This document shows, one piece after another, positions 22,656-33,440 of a stretch of DNA of 64,000 nucleotides. The position numbers were made by a program, and so were the translations under genes. The notes under the pieces are model-generated. The model was given only the letters and a program-made list of their open reading frames with translations, was not told the DNA's origin and did not search any database. Positions within the stretch are counted from its first letter, which is position 1, and the number at the start of each line of letters is the position of its first letter. The stretch covers positions 17,024,035 to 17,088,034 of the forward strand of contig CM063504.1 in assembly GCA_032207245.1 (NCBI GenBank), written 5' to 3'. Source of the DNA: Pardosa pseudoannulata. Taxonomy: Eukaryota > Arthropoda > Arachnida > Araneae > Lycosidae.

Positions 22656-22928
22656 TACAGTAGCCTCTCTTTATATCTGGCAGATCGGGAGACAAGCAAG
22701 GAACGCAATATATCTGGAGGGAAGTGATATAGTAAACCTTTTATGTACATATGCATTTAGAATAGGTCATAAAATTAGTAGTGTAATTAAAGTAATAAAA
22801 ATGATAAAATAACACCATTAAGTTCAATTTAGTTTTTAATTTTTTATACAAATACACAAGTGTATTCACATTTTTCATTCCACAGAAAAATAAAATTTGA
22901 CATGCATATATCACGAGGGATTACTGTA
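22656..22928. mobile_element. pogo/Tigger-type MITE, 269 bp, TA target site
   Basis: TA (22656-22657), then CAGTAGCCTCTCTTTATAT at the left. The right end is ATATCACGAGGGATTACTG, then TA (22927-22928). The reverse complement of the right end (CAGTAATCCCTCGTGATAT) matches the left end, giving terminal inverted repeats of about 19-27 bp. CAGTNGAACCTC-like ends with TA duplication are characteristic of pogo/Tigger elements. No transposase is present. Confidence 0.7.
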
Positions 22929-24519
22929 TCAGAAAATAGTTTTTTGTAATAGAAACTAATAAAAATTAACGTTACTGCGACATAAAAGATCATTGTAGAA
23001 AATCATGACATGAACTGATAATCAATCTAAGCAGTAAACATGTAGAGAAATTTAAATCTGCCGTTGCAATAAGCGATTTATTAATCTTAAAATAAATCAT
23101 AATTATCAGAAAACAGTTGTCATTCATAAAATTACCACGCCTTAGAAAATTCTCTGAAACACCCTTTCAAGTAGAAGGTAGGTCACATTTATGTATTTTA
23201 CTACTTATAGACATCTGAAGGTAAACAGACAAAATAAATGTACTAATGGAGAAAAAAATGAAATAACAACTATCTTTTAACTATAAAATCGAAAGATTTA
23301 GGCCGCGAGCTTGAAATGATAGAAAAAAAAACTCATCTAGCTATAAATCAAAGAAATCTTATGAACAATAACATTACTATTCTACATCCGCCTTAAAGTA
23401 AAATTAACATTTGAATCCATATTTTGTATCAGAACATAAAATGGCATTTATTTAATTCGAATTTCAGCACTTTCACCTGTTGATATGGATGTCATACTTA
23501 GGGAATCTGAAATCTTGGCAAATACTGACAATCCATAGTTTTTCAGCAGTCATGTGCCACCATCTCTCCCTTGTGGAAATATTTTGGATGTTCTATTGCA
23601 AAACATTTTTTCTGTCTTATAGATATAAAACATAAAATTTGGAAAACCTTTTAAGTGAATTAGTACAAAATCGAAAATCCTCCGAGGCAAAAGTCGGTGC
23701 ATTATTTTGTAATCCCAATTTGTTTTCACTTTTCCTGGGTAAAATTAATATAAGAATTACACCAAATAACAGATTTCACTAACTGAGGCCTAAAGAATAA
23801 GTACTAATAAGCTAGCCTGATAAAGAATAGAAGAGTTACAAATTTACAATTAGTTCTAGATCGCATGCTAAAAATCACAAAAACTTTGAAGATAATTTTT
23901 GCATTGGGTCTTGCATTGGGAAAATCTTCGATATAAAAATATTTTCACTTTATCTAAGTTTTCATTGACATTAACTAATAAATTGTATATATGTATCAAA
24001 TATAGCTTTCTACAAGTAAAGATGGGCACTTTCTTTAAAGGTTTAATAAAACTACTGCTACAAAAAGCATTAAAGCGTTTATTTTTAATTGAATGTAATG
24101 TATATATGCATATTTTACACACAGATATAAAATAAATCGAATGTAAAGGACTGAAGTGGTTATAGGTTAGCCAATTGTGGGACAGACAGTAAAGAGTCCA
24201 AACTCTTAGTAGATAATTTCAGCGTATGGTCTCATAAAATTATTATATGAGAAATCTTAGAATATTTCTGCATTTTTTATTGGAACCATAATATAAATGT
24301 ATATATATAGTATACTGTATATATATGTATGTATGTGTGTGCGTATGTTTATAGATATATTCGTATCGCATTTAAGACTGGAGCAAGAAAACAAATTTCT
24401 AGGTTTTATATCCTAAATAATACGTTACAAAATTTTTAACGATATATATCACAGTGTCTTATACCCACAAATAAAAAAAATGCCTTAAAACATTTTATTT
24501 TTCATCAGAAGGATAGATT
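22929..24519. other. AT-rich sequence, no gene seen
   Basis: Nothing definite. A short TA/TG repeat lies at 24295-24350. Small frames at 23868-24135 overlap on opposite strands and are not recognisable. Confidence 0.5.
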
Positions 24520-25720
24520 TTAAAAAAGAAGAAGCGAACGTCCACAAATTCGAGTTCGCAGCGTTACACCCTCCCATCCGCCACCCCCAAGTGAAAGGAA
24601 TCGGGAGGAGGCTGGCTGATCCTCGAAGGGCCCTCGAAAAACTTCCGCGGAGCACACAGAAGGCCGCGGTGACAGAAACGGGGGGAAGATAACGTTGCAC
24701 AAACCTCATCGGCTGCACAAAAGGCAGTTCGAATGCGGTATCTGTCTCGAAATTTGAAAGTTAGAATGTCAGCTGAGTTTTCCGCGAAAAGGGTGAAGGG
24801 GAGGATGGGGAGGGGGTGTTTCTGCGATAAGACCCGGGGCAAAGCACAGCGCGGCCACGGGGGCCCCCATTGTTTTCCCGCCAGCAGTGATGAACGACCC
24901 CGATTTAAACAGAATATCGATTTCATACTCCGCCGAGCGCACTCGCCGGTCCGTGGAAATTATAACGCGCATGAATTTTTAATTATCAAAACTTTCGGAG
25001 ACCGATGCCCTCCCCCCTCGGCACTCCGGCATCCATTAATAGGTAAAACTCTCCGGTCACTGTAACCCCCTCCGAAAAGAGCGGGGGTCGAAATAAAAGA
25101 GGGGGTGGGGGTCGGTTGCCGCTGCAGCAGCACCGGCGTTTCGTAATGAGAAAATTTTCGTTGTCAAGATCTCCTCCGAAGGAAAACAAGGCGGGGGTGG
25201 GCGAGAGAAAAGGGGTGGGAGTGGAGAACACAGATATAAATCTGCCTTTTCCGGATTATTCGCGAATGACGGGCGGGAACAAGGGCACGTATTGTTTTAA
25301 TAACTTGTTCACTGTGGCAGAAAAGATTCTACTGGAAACGACACGCGCTCGGCTTCGTATAAATATATATCTGCAGATAGTGGAAATTACCGTTCAACTG
25401 AGTAAACGGTGTGTCGCCTAGCCGAGCGGAACGCTAGCCCCCTAGCCATCCATCAGGGCAGTGGCCAGGCATGTGTGGATGCGTGTGTTCTTATTCGTAT
25501 ACTACCTGAGCAGCAGCACCAATTTGGCTGTCAAAACGTTTGTACCGCGGGCGTGAGCGGTTTTCAATTATTTTTTTAATATCGGACACAAAAGCGTGTC
25601 TTGTTTGGCCAGTGGACGTTTCCATTGCGGAGGGTTTTCCGCCAACGCGGGAGCGCCAAAAATTTTGACACCAAAATCCTTCCTCTGCTCGCCAGTCTCT
25701 TAAATACGCTTTGGTATTTA
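24520..25720. promoter_or_regulatory. GC- and CpG-rich island
   Basis: The composition changes sharply from AT-rich to GC-rich, with many CpGs (GAAAAACTTCCGCGGAG, GCGCGGCCACGG, GCCGAGCGCACTCGCCGG), and returns to AT-rich by about 25750. Frames of 60-120 codons occur on both strands (for example 24733-25065 plus, 24564-24926 minus), as expected where AT-rich stop codons are scarce. They are Pro/Arg/Gly-rich and unrecognised. Possible sites include CCATTGTTTTCCC and TATTGTTTTAATAAC (Sox/Fox-like) and TTTTTAATTATC (homeodomain). A CpG-rich promoter or developmental regulatory region is the likeliest explanation. Confidence 0.5.
25358..25400 (+). promoter_or_regulatory. Candidate TATA-type core promoter
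   Basis: TATAAATA (25358-25365) sits in a GC-rich context (CGCGCTCGGCTTCG upstream). About 30-37 bp downstream is ACCGTTCAACTGAG, offering an initiator-like TCA near 25395. The sequence ACCGTT..AAACGGT around 25390-25411 is also an imperfect palindrome. The transcript would run right. The first ATG (about 25470) opens only a 12-codon frame, so a non-coding first exon is likelier. No consensus donor was assigned. Confidence 0.35.
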
Positions 25721-26034
25721 ACCGATGGACGGTGATTTGTTATAAGTAACTGACTGATTTCCGGTAACGGAATATAGATTTGTCTTTTTCCGCCCTCTTT
25801 CTTCTAAGATTAAGGTCTTTTGGGACCCTTTAAAATGTTTAATGTTGTCAGATTCGGAGAATAGAATCCGGAGGAATTCTTTTGAATTCAAACATATTCC
25901 TACGATTATTCTTTTCTAATTTTTCTTTTCAAATTAAAAGCGAATAACTACAGAAAGAAAATACCTGGTTTATGGTATATAAAAGTGATATGAAATATAT
26001 ATAAAAGTGATATAACTATGTCTAGAACCTCTTG
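25721..26034. other. Non-coding sequence
   Basis: Return to AT-rich composition. A short duplicated ATATAAAAGTGATAT motif lies at about 25977-26015. No gene was seen. Confidence 0.5.
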
Positions 26035-26204
26035 GAGCACTACGGTCTACTGGTTTGCTCACGAGGGCTAACGTGACTGGGACCCACTACTTAAAGCCGT
26101 GTACTACCTGTAACCAGCCACCCATCCGAAGTCGGGTGTAGGGTGTTGAATTGCTGGTTAGATCTGACCGTATGGCAACAATGCGTTAAGCCATGGCCAA
26201 GTCA
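26035..26204 (-). mobile_element. SINE tail joined to a different tRNA-like head
   Basis: 26035-26100 is the reverse complement of the main SINE tail block (AGTAGTGGGTCCCAGTCACGTTAGCCC on minus). The expected body is replaced by a segment that reads on minus as CCATGGCTTAACGCATTG.. (A-box-like), ending near GGATGGGTGGCTGG. This suggests a chimeric or second SINE subfamily, or two insertions joined. Confidence 0.5.
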
Positions 26205-26388
26205 GCATTGCACCCATAAAATTTAAAATAACAAAAATGTAGACAATCGTGACAAATAAGTACAACCAATGACTGCTTAAAGCCGATTCCGAAGGGCTGC
26301 AAACATCCATGTCAGCAGCGGGATTCAAACCCGCGAACTCCGATATCGAAGAGCAGCGTTCTGCCATTCGGCCATCGTTCCGCCTAGA
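26205..26388 (-). mobile_element. tRNA-derived SINE copy
   Basis: On minus, the head GGCGGAACGATGGCCGAATGG (A box) lies near 26380, then CGCGGGTTTGAATCCCGC (B box near 26325-26340), then GACATGGATGTTTGCAGCCC and TTCGGAATCGGCTTTAAGCAG. The tail differs from the 18624 copy and is AT-rich. The 69-codon minus frame over it is a SINE translation. Confidence 0.8.
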
Positions 26389-27399
26389 AACTAAGGGGAT
26401 TTGGAGAATGGACTATGGAGGAATATGAATGAATGCTTTTTTTTTTTTTTTTTTTTAATTCAAAGACCTTCTTAGGAATGTTATTAAATATTCAAATTTT
26501 GCTTTTGAAATTAAAAACAAAAAACATCGCAAAGAAAAATCATATTTATATTTGTTGTTTAAGTATTGAAAAGCGATATAACTATCTCTAGATTTTATAG
26601 AGATTTGGAGATTGAAATTCCGGAAGCATACGCAGAGCCTGTTCACCGAAAAAGGCACGAAAAGTACGCGCTTTCCTAGAAAATTTTAAATGGCTGAAAA
26701 TGGGAGCTTTATCCTCTTAATTTTGTTTTTAAAATGTTAAAAGCTTTCTGCTCAACTGATAATAGCACCCAAAATGCCACTGGTCTACATGAGATTAATC
26801 GGGCTTTGGGAACGAGTGCCTTTCTTCTTTCGAAAGAACCGAGTGTCATTTATTTAACTATCTATTTTTGCTTTTAAATTTAAATATGAATAGCACTACA
26901 ATAATTGTGCCTACTTGTAGAATAAGTGCAGGAAAATAAAATAATTATATCAACATCAGGAATGAACGTTTCCAAGGTATTCCAAACTGGGGAAAAATCG
27001 GTACATAACGAAAATCTTGGATTTTTTTCTGCTAGATTTTACAGCTCGTTTTTGTCTTTTTAAATAGCGTGAGTAAATGGCGATACAACTTATATATTAT
27101 TATCGACTAAAAAGAGAACAGTAGCCGTTGTTTCTCATTATTTAGGAAATTACTCATGTATAATTTTACTGGATTTTTCTGACAGTCAAACCTCTGATGA
27201 CTAAAAGGAAGATAATAATTAAATTATAAAAGCACGATGTAAAGCAATTAGTAGATATTTGCATTGTCAAGATTTGTACGTTAAGAAGCATACGTTTGGC
27301 AATTATTTCTAAATAAGTACATCGAAAGAGAGCTTCCGGTTGAAGCAATGGTTTCCAGAGCAATTTTCCAACATTCATTATTTCAAGGTCCTTTTAGTT
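26389..27399. other. AT-rich sequence with a poly-T tract
   Basis: A run of 22 T at about 26436-26457 lies just beyond the minus-strand SINE. Otherwise no gene, repeat partner or splice pair was recognised. The 67- and 70-codon minus frames are unrecognised. Confidence 0.5.
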
Positions 27400-27798
27400 C
27401 AATGACGTGACCAAATTTCTTTATTTTTTCTTTTCGGGAAGGAACCAAAATTTTAAAGCACAGTAAACTTTCGATCTCATAAAACACATTCATTACACAC
27501 ATATACAAAGTACATAAGTCTTATACATACATCCATAGATTTGCATGTATACATAAACAAATCATAAAACAGATCAGCAAGGATGTACGTAATTTCATTA
27601 TATCTATATATATTTGCACCCACGCTGTACATTTTAATTTTCGATCCGAGTTTTTACCAGATTTCAGTTTATCTGGTAATTATTGGTGCATTTTTAATTT
27701 ACGTTCCATTATTTACTAGACGAATTTAAACTAATTTTATAAATAACTAGAAAAATAAAATATGTACTGAGAAAATAATTATGACATATCCTTATATA
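27400..27798 (+). mobile_element. hAT-like element copy B, truncated by a Helitron
   Basis: CAATGACGTGACCAAATTTCTTT resembles the CAGTGACGTAGCCAGAATTTAT start. Then CATTACACACATATACAAAGTACATA.. and TTTGCATGTATACATAAA parallel 11303-11370. GAATTTAAACTAATTTTATAAATAACTAGAAAAATAAAA parallels 12031-12070. Homology stops at GACATATCC where Helitron copy 3 begins. It has one copy of the segment that forms the 56-bp array in copy A. Confidence 0.5.
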
Positions 27799-28251
27799 TC
27801 TTTATATATAAAATTCTTCGTCTGTGGGTTTGTAATAGAACTCCTCTTAAACGGCTGGACTGATTTTGATGAAATTTCTTGTATGTAATTAAGTTGATTC
27901 AAGAATGGTTTAGATTCACAATTTGGTCCGATAGAAAATGTTTTTTTTAATTAAAAAACCAGAATTGCGAGCGTATTGAAATTATCATAATACTGTTGAA
28001 ACTCTTCCCTGCCAACGTAACTGTGTCAGCGGAACGGCTTCAGTACGAGAAGTCCCAAGATCGAATCCCCGTACAGGAGATGTGGGAATTTTAATTTAAC
28101 CTAATTACGTTTGTTATGGCTGTAAGCTTGGTGGCGTCAAGTATTTTTAAATAATTTTTTCTTACTTTTACATCAAAACGGTCCAATTTATAATTTATTT
28201 AAAAACATTTTACAAGCATTAAAACAGGACATCATCTGCCGGGTCGTCTAG
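27799..28251 (+). mobile_element. Non-autonomous Helitron, copy 3 (complete)
   Basis: It begins TCTTTATATATAAAATTCTTCG after an A and ends CTGCCGGGTCGTCTAG before a T, giving 453 bp with the canonical TC..CTAG ends. It is the cleanest copy and inserted into the hAT-like copy B. The tRNA-like module is at about 28018-28085 (B-box-like AGATCGAATCC, A box eroded). A (TA)n block starts right after the 3' end. Confidence 0.85.
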
Positions 28252-28253
28252 TG

Positions 28254-28337
<84 letters not shown>

Positions 28338-28376
28338 TTACATATAAATCTATATGTGTATATATATGTATATATA

Positions 28377-28447
<71 letters not shown>

Positions 28448-28497
28448 ATATATATGCATATATATGTGTATATGTGTATATATATGTATATATATGC

Positions 28498-28568
<71 letters not shown>
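28252..28568. repeat. (TA)n/(TATG)n microsatellite, about 315 bp
   Basis: A nearly pure TA repeat with TATGTA and TGCATA interruptions. All Tyr/Ile frames here on both strands are repeat translations. Confidence 0.95.
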
Positions 28569-28570
<2 letters not shown>

Positions 28571-29059
28571 TAGCCAATGTAAAAAAACAATAGATTTTCT
28601 TTAATTTTACATACGTTTTTAAAATTTATTAAATTAGTGAAACTATTTACATTTGACTTTCATAATTGTTATGCGTATAAAAGCTATTAATGTATACAAG
28701 TCAAAAAGTCCGATATAATCGTAATTGGCTTAAGTTAATCTATGGTGAACCTACATACAGAAACAGTAAACCATCGAATACTTTCAAGACTGCTTAGTGG
28801 TTCATTCAAAACTTCCAATAACTGTCAACAGTCCCAGAAATAAAAGTTCGTATTCAGTAATTTTCATTGACAAATGTCTATTTTATAACCAAATTACATA
28901 AACAAGAATTTAAAAACATGTAATTACACCTCGATTCCTATAAGGTTTTTATGATTATTTTGTAATAATAATTAAAATTTTCAGATTTCTATAGCTGAGA
29001 TGAAATAATTCTCACTAACAAGCATAACTGACTTTCCTTCTACCAAATAACACGAACAG
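28569..29059. other. AT-rich sequence
   Basis: No gene was seen. A segment around 28800-28875 (ATTCAAAACTTCCAATAACTGTCAACAGT) weakly resembles the repeat units at 34094-34430. Confidence 0.4.
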
Positions 29060-29345
29060 GAAATCAAAAACACGTTAATACAATCTTGATTCTTAAGGTT
29101 TTCCGATTATTTTCTAACAGAATAGATAAATTCTTCTTTTGATAATTCGCATTATCTCCACTGCAAGTCATTGGTGCGAAATTTTCCAATATCGTATGAG
29201 TCGATAGGTTCCAATAATAATAAAAAAAAAAACTCCTGGAGAAAACATATAAATATTTGATAAGAACCATCAATTTTATTTTAAAGCGTGACGCTTTCAT
29301 GTTTAATGATGCAGCTGGAAATAATACGAGAGTTCCTATATAAAG
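29060..29345. repeat. Dispersed repeat, copy 1 (partner at 35700-35970)
   Basis: Shares AGATAAATTCTT.TTTTGA.AATTCG, ATAAGAACAATCAATTT.ATTTTAAAGCGTG and TTCATGTTTAATGATG..G..GGAAATAAT with 35700-35970 in the same order and orientation. The family is unidentified and neither copy has coding capacity. Confidence 0.6.
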
Positions 29346-29531
29346 AAAAGATATAAAAATCACCTAGTTAAACATAAAATTAGCGTTTAAAAATATTCTG
29401 GATTCAAGGATTATTTTAAATTTATTAGTGATTAATTTTTATAAGTTAAAATTACCCAGATTATTAATTAATATTATACTGGTATCCTGCTAAGAAGTTT
29501 TATGTCTTATTTATATACATTACTCAAATGT

Positions 29532-29536
<5 letters not shown>
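29346..29536. other. AT-rich spacer
   Basis: Nothing recognised before the microsatellite cluster. Confidence 0.5.
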
Positions 29537-30250
<714 letters not shown>

Positions 30251-30646
30251 CACAATGAACTATACTTTATCTACAAGAATTCAGGCATTTTATATAATAA
30301 AATAAATTTTAAAAATATGATAAGGCGAAAAATAAGGAAAAATCTTCCATTTAAAGTTGCTTATAGGTGATGTGTCCCCTTAAAAATGGTTATCTTAAAA
30401 GTAATTTTAAAACATTTGCGTTTTACTGGAGTATATACATTATTCGTCTGGAATTATAACCAACTGGACTAATATAAGAAAAGTGTAAGAGAGACATTTT
30501 GTTAAACATTTAAACTTATTTTATACCATGAGATATTATTAATCTATCCCATCACTCCTAATATTACTTAAAAAATCAATTTATTTGTAAGACTTGGGAG
30601 GTAGGTGAAACTCCCACAAAAATTGATTCTTAAAAAGGCTCCACAA

Positions 30647-30649
<3 letters not shown>
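30251..30649. other. AT-rich sequence
   Basis: No gene or repeat partner recognised. Confidence 0.5.

Positions 30650-30684
<35 letters not shown>
30650..30684. repeat. Poly-A tract of 35
   Basis: A pure A run just upstream of a plus-strand SINE. It may be a retroelement tail or slippage product. Confidence 0.9.
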
Positions 30685-30686
<2 letters not shown>

Positions 30687-30701
30687 TCATGTTCATTAGC
30701 C

Positions 30702-30855
30702 TTACACGGAACATGGTCGAATAAGTAAGACGCTGCTCTTCGGTACCGAAGTTTAAGAGTTCGAAACCCGGTACTAGCATGGATGCTCGCAGCCATTCAG
30801 AATCGGCTTTGAGCGTTAGAACCCTGCTTCATCAGCCCGCGTGTAGCAAAAGACT
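30702..30855 (+). mobile_element. tRNA-derived SINE copy
   Basis: Head ACGGAACATGGTCGAATAAG (A-box region), then GAGTTCGAAACCC (B box), then AGCATGGATGCTCGCAGCC, TTCAGAATCGGCTTTGAGCG and CATCAGCCCGCGTGTAGCAAAA. Same family as 18624-18804. Confidence 0.8.
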
Positions 30856-30879
30856 TTTTTTTTTTCAAATGCAGCTCGC

Positions 30880-31230
30880 AATACAGGCACACATATATTT
30901 CAGCCAACACATGGCTGCGAAACTGTTACCCATTTGACACCACCCAAAAAGCATGTGTAGCTTAAGGAATGCTACGGATACAAGTAACATTACCCCCGTT
31001 GGATCCTCGTAATTTAGAAACAGGGACCAAGTAGAAGACTCTCAGCCTTGACCTGCCACCCCCAGAGGTATCGTTTGAGAACTTAAAGGAGACTATGACC
31101 ACGAACATATTTTAAGTGTTCCAGTCATCTTTAATGAACACGGCGGATCTTAGGCCGGCTTCGATTCCCGAACCCGCAACCTTTCAGTTACGAGATCGCT
31201 GATTTTGTCGACTGAGCTACGGCGGCTCGT
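30880..31230 (-). mobile_element. Second-type tRNA-derived SINE, about 350 bp
   Basis: Read on minus it starts near 31230 with GAGCCGCCGTAGCTCAGTCG, a tRNA-like D-arm with A box. A degenerate B box GGTTGCGGGTTCGGGAATCG follows at about 31165-31185. Then comes a longer unrelated body with CCTCTGGGGGTGGCAGGTC. Sequence and length differ from the main family, so it is a separate tRNA-derived SINE. The 3' boundary is approximate. Confidence 0.6.
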
Positions 31231-31311
31231 GTAGAAAAAAAAAATTGGCACCAAATGAAACCAGACCTAGACCGAATGATAAACGAGAACAGTTAATACG
31301 TTGTCTTCCGG

Positions 31312-31476
31312 TGCAGAGTGCTGCAGTCTACTGCTTTGCTACGCGAATGCTAATAAGATCGGGACCTACTGCTTAAAGCCAATTTTAGATGGCCTGGAAC
31401 ACCCGTGTAAACAATGATACTCACGAACTACGGTCCCGAAGAGCAGCAGCTTGCCCAGTAGGCCATAGTTCTTTCG
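31312..31476 (-). mobile_element. tRNA-derived SINE copy, left member of an inverted pair
   Basis: Contains the reverse complement of the main SINE: ATGCTAATAAGATCGGGACCTACTGCTTAAAGCC (tail block) at 31347-31380 and GGTCCCGAAGAGCAGCAGCTTGCCCAGTAGGCCATAGTTC (tRNA head) at 31433-31472. The B box is eroded. Confidence 0.65.
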
Positions 31477-31479
31477 GTC

Positions 31480-31605
31480 TATGGTTTCGAATCTTAAAAC
31501 TGGCATCAGTATTTGTAGTCATTTAAGTCAGTAGTAGTATTTAAAATCGTCCATGCTAACGAATTACCCAAAAGTAAAATGCTGATCATAGCGCTCCAAA
31601 CCAAT
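31480..31605 (+). mobile_element. tRNA-derived SINE fragment, right member of an inverted pair
   Basis: GGTTTCGAATCTTAAAACTGGCATCAGTATTTGTAGTC resembles the B-box-to-body junction (GGTTCGAATCC..GGCATGGATGTTCGTAGCC). It ends CATAGCGCTCCAAACCAAT, like the tail of the 18624 copy. The head is missing. It lies head to head with the minus copy ending at 31476. Confidence 0.55.
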
Positions 31606-31980
31606 ATTTATTCTAATAAAAGATAAAAACAAAACAACTGATAAAATTAAGAGAGAATTAACAAATGGATATACTTAATAAACTGTATGATTATTATTTA
31701 TTTTATTTTTTGAGCCACCATTCTTTTACATTTTACATCAATGTACTGTTATCTCACATTCTCTTACTCTATTGTTACACATTTCGGTTTGCGGCAACAT
31801 TAAATGCACACTGTCTTAAACACCCCTCTATTGTAATCCATATCATTAAATCTATCTTTTATAATCGCTTCCTCTTATCGGTTCTAGGAGTGAAAATACT
31901 TCTCGCAGTCGTATTGATATTTTTTAATGACTTAGAATAACAAAGTGTTTGTTTTGATAGCGATTAAAAACAACTGTACC
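31606..31980. other. AT-rich sequence
   Basis: A 91-codon plus frame (31665-31940), rich in Leu/Phe/Tyr/Ser, has no start context or homologue I recognise. It is probably chance in a T-rich stretch. Confidence 0.45.
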
Positions 31981-32290
31981 GCAGTTTCCACACATTTTGC
32001 TCTGTAGGCAAGTGTCGAGGTCCACAGAGGGACACGTTGAGTCACCACTATGCAGAGCTGTAAAAATTCCTGTCACATTTCGATCAGAGCAAATTTTGAA
32101 AGGCTTATGAAAAGGGAAATAAAAGGAAAAGACTAAGAGAATCCCATGAGGTGCAATGCTTAACAGGATTTCACCGCGCTTTGATCACTAGATGCTGGCG
32201 AGATAAGAGACGAAGTATGCATATGAGGGGGGTGGAGGATTAAATTAAGAATGATTAAGACGAAACCTACATGTTTCAATCTAATATGTT
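31981..32290. promoter_or_regulatory. Moderately complex non-coding block, candidate enhancer
   Basis: A balanced-composition block with no open frame. Visible possible sites are CCGCAGTTTCCACACATTTTG, CTTTGATCACTAG (TCF/LEF-like), GCGAGATAAGAG (GATA-like) and GTATGCATATGAG (POU-like). This is inferred from composition and motifs only. Confidence 0.25.
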
Positions 32291-32541
32291 TTTTCTCCAA
32301 CAAAAACAGCGATCTCCGAGTATAAAAACTTGGTGATTATAAATCTAGAACCTTAAAAGTGCGGTTTCATAAGCAAGCAATTCTTGAAGTTAATTATTCT
32401 TGGCATTTCTTTTATTAATTCCTCTTTTTTTCTTTGTCTTTGGCGAAGAGGGATTGAACTTGGCATTAGAACAACCAAGTCAGTCATAATGACGAATTTC
32501 TGTTTTTTTTTTCTTTATGCTTTAAAGCACAATCACTATAA
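32291..32541. other. AT-rich spacer
   Basis: Nothing recognised; it holds the start of the 161-codon frame discussed for the adjoining duplication. Confidence 0.4.
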
Positions 32542-33440
32542 AGGTGCTTTTATCAGACTTCTTCATGTTGACTTCTGTCAAGATACAGGATTATATGCCA
32601 ATTTATTATTTTTTTCATCAATTACCCGAATTTTGAAATTTGATTATGAGGTACCTAATACGAATAATTGTATTACAATAAATTCCCAGTATAGCACTGA
32701 TAGAGATCTAGTAAGACCAAACTTCCTTAGAAAAAAAAATCCAGTTGAATATGCTGTTGAACATCAAAGTAAAATGAAATCGACAAAAAGTTACGTATGT
32801 AGGCAATATAAACAATGTCTGAGACGAGTTTACATGAAACGAATTAAAACTGTTTATATCTTAAAGTGAAAAATTTACACTTTTGTAACTGAATATCATT
32901 TTTATCATAGCAGATCCTCGATTTATCGTCCACGCATTGATCGTTCGATTCATTTTAGTATCAAATATATTCCCTTGCGGAGCTTTTGTCAGAGATTTTC
33001 AAGTTGACTTTAGTCAAGATAGAGAAGGTATATATTCCAAATTATTATTCTATTTCATCAACCACTGGGATTTCGAATTTTGATTATACGACTAATTATC
33101 TAACAGTTTCATTTCTATATTAGGCAGCTGAAGAATATGGTACCGATGTAGTACTAGTAAAGCGAAGCTTCCTTTAAAAGAAATACTGGTCGAATCTACT
33201 ATTGAAAAATCTAAATAAACTGCTTGTAAAATCAACTTTAAACTACATTTGCGGGCAATATGGTCAGTTTTACATGAAAATTAGCCAGTTTACATTTAAA
33301 TAAATCAGTTTACATAAAATGATCAAAACTGTTTAAATTTCGAAGGCCAAAATTAACACTTTTGTAACTGAATGTAATTTTTATTTATAGTGGAATCTCA
33401 AACTATCGTTTTCGCATTGATTGTTTAAATCTTTTGAATT
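32542..33440. repeat. Diverged direct duplication (about 440-480 bp), with pogo-like end remnants
   Basis: GTGCTTTTATCAGACTTCTTCATGTTGACTT (32542) and the next ~400 bp recur from 32980 (GAGCTTTTGTCAGAGATTTTCAAGTTGACTT). CACTTTTGTAACTGAAT occurs at about 32878 and 33358, and CGCATTGAT at 32933 and 33413. CAGATCCTCGATTTATCG (32911) and TAGTGGAATCTCAAACTATCG (33388) look like pogo/Tigger-type termini. A 161-codon frame (32384-32869) spans the first copy, but the second copy has in-frame stops and indels, so it is treated as a chance frame. Confidence 0.6.

Noticed and set aside
24564..25421. Frames of 60-120 codons on both strands in the GC-rich island
   Set aside because: Opposite-strand overlap and Pro/Arg/Gly bias are what GC-rich DNA gives by chance; no splice sites or known protein.
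32384..32869. 161-codon plus-strand frame, the longest non-repeat frame
   Set aside because: A diverged duplicate at 32980-33440 has stops and indels in the same frame, codon composition is AT-driven, and no domain is recognised.
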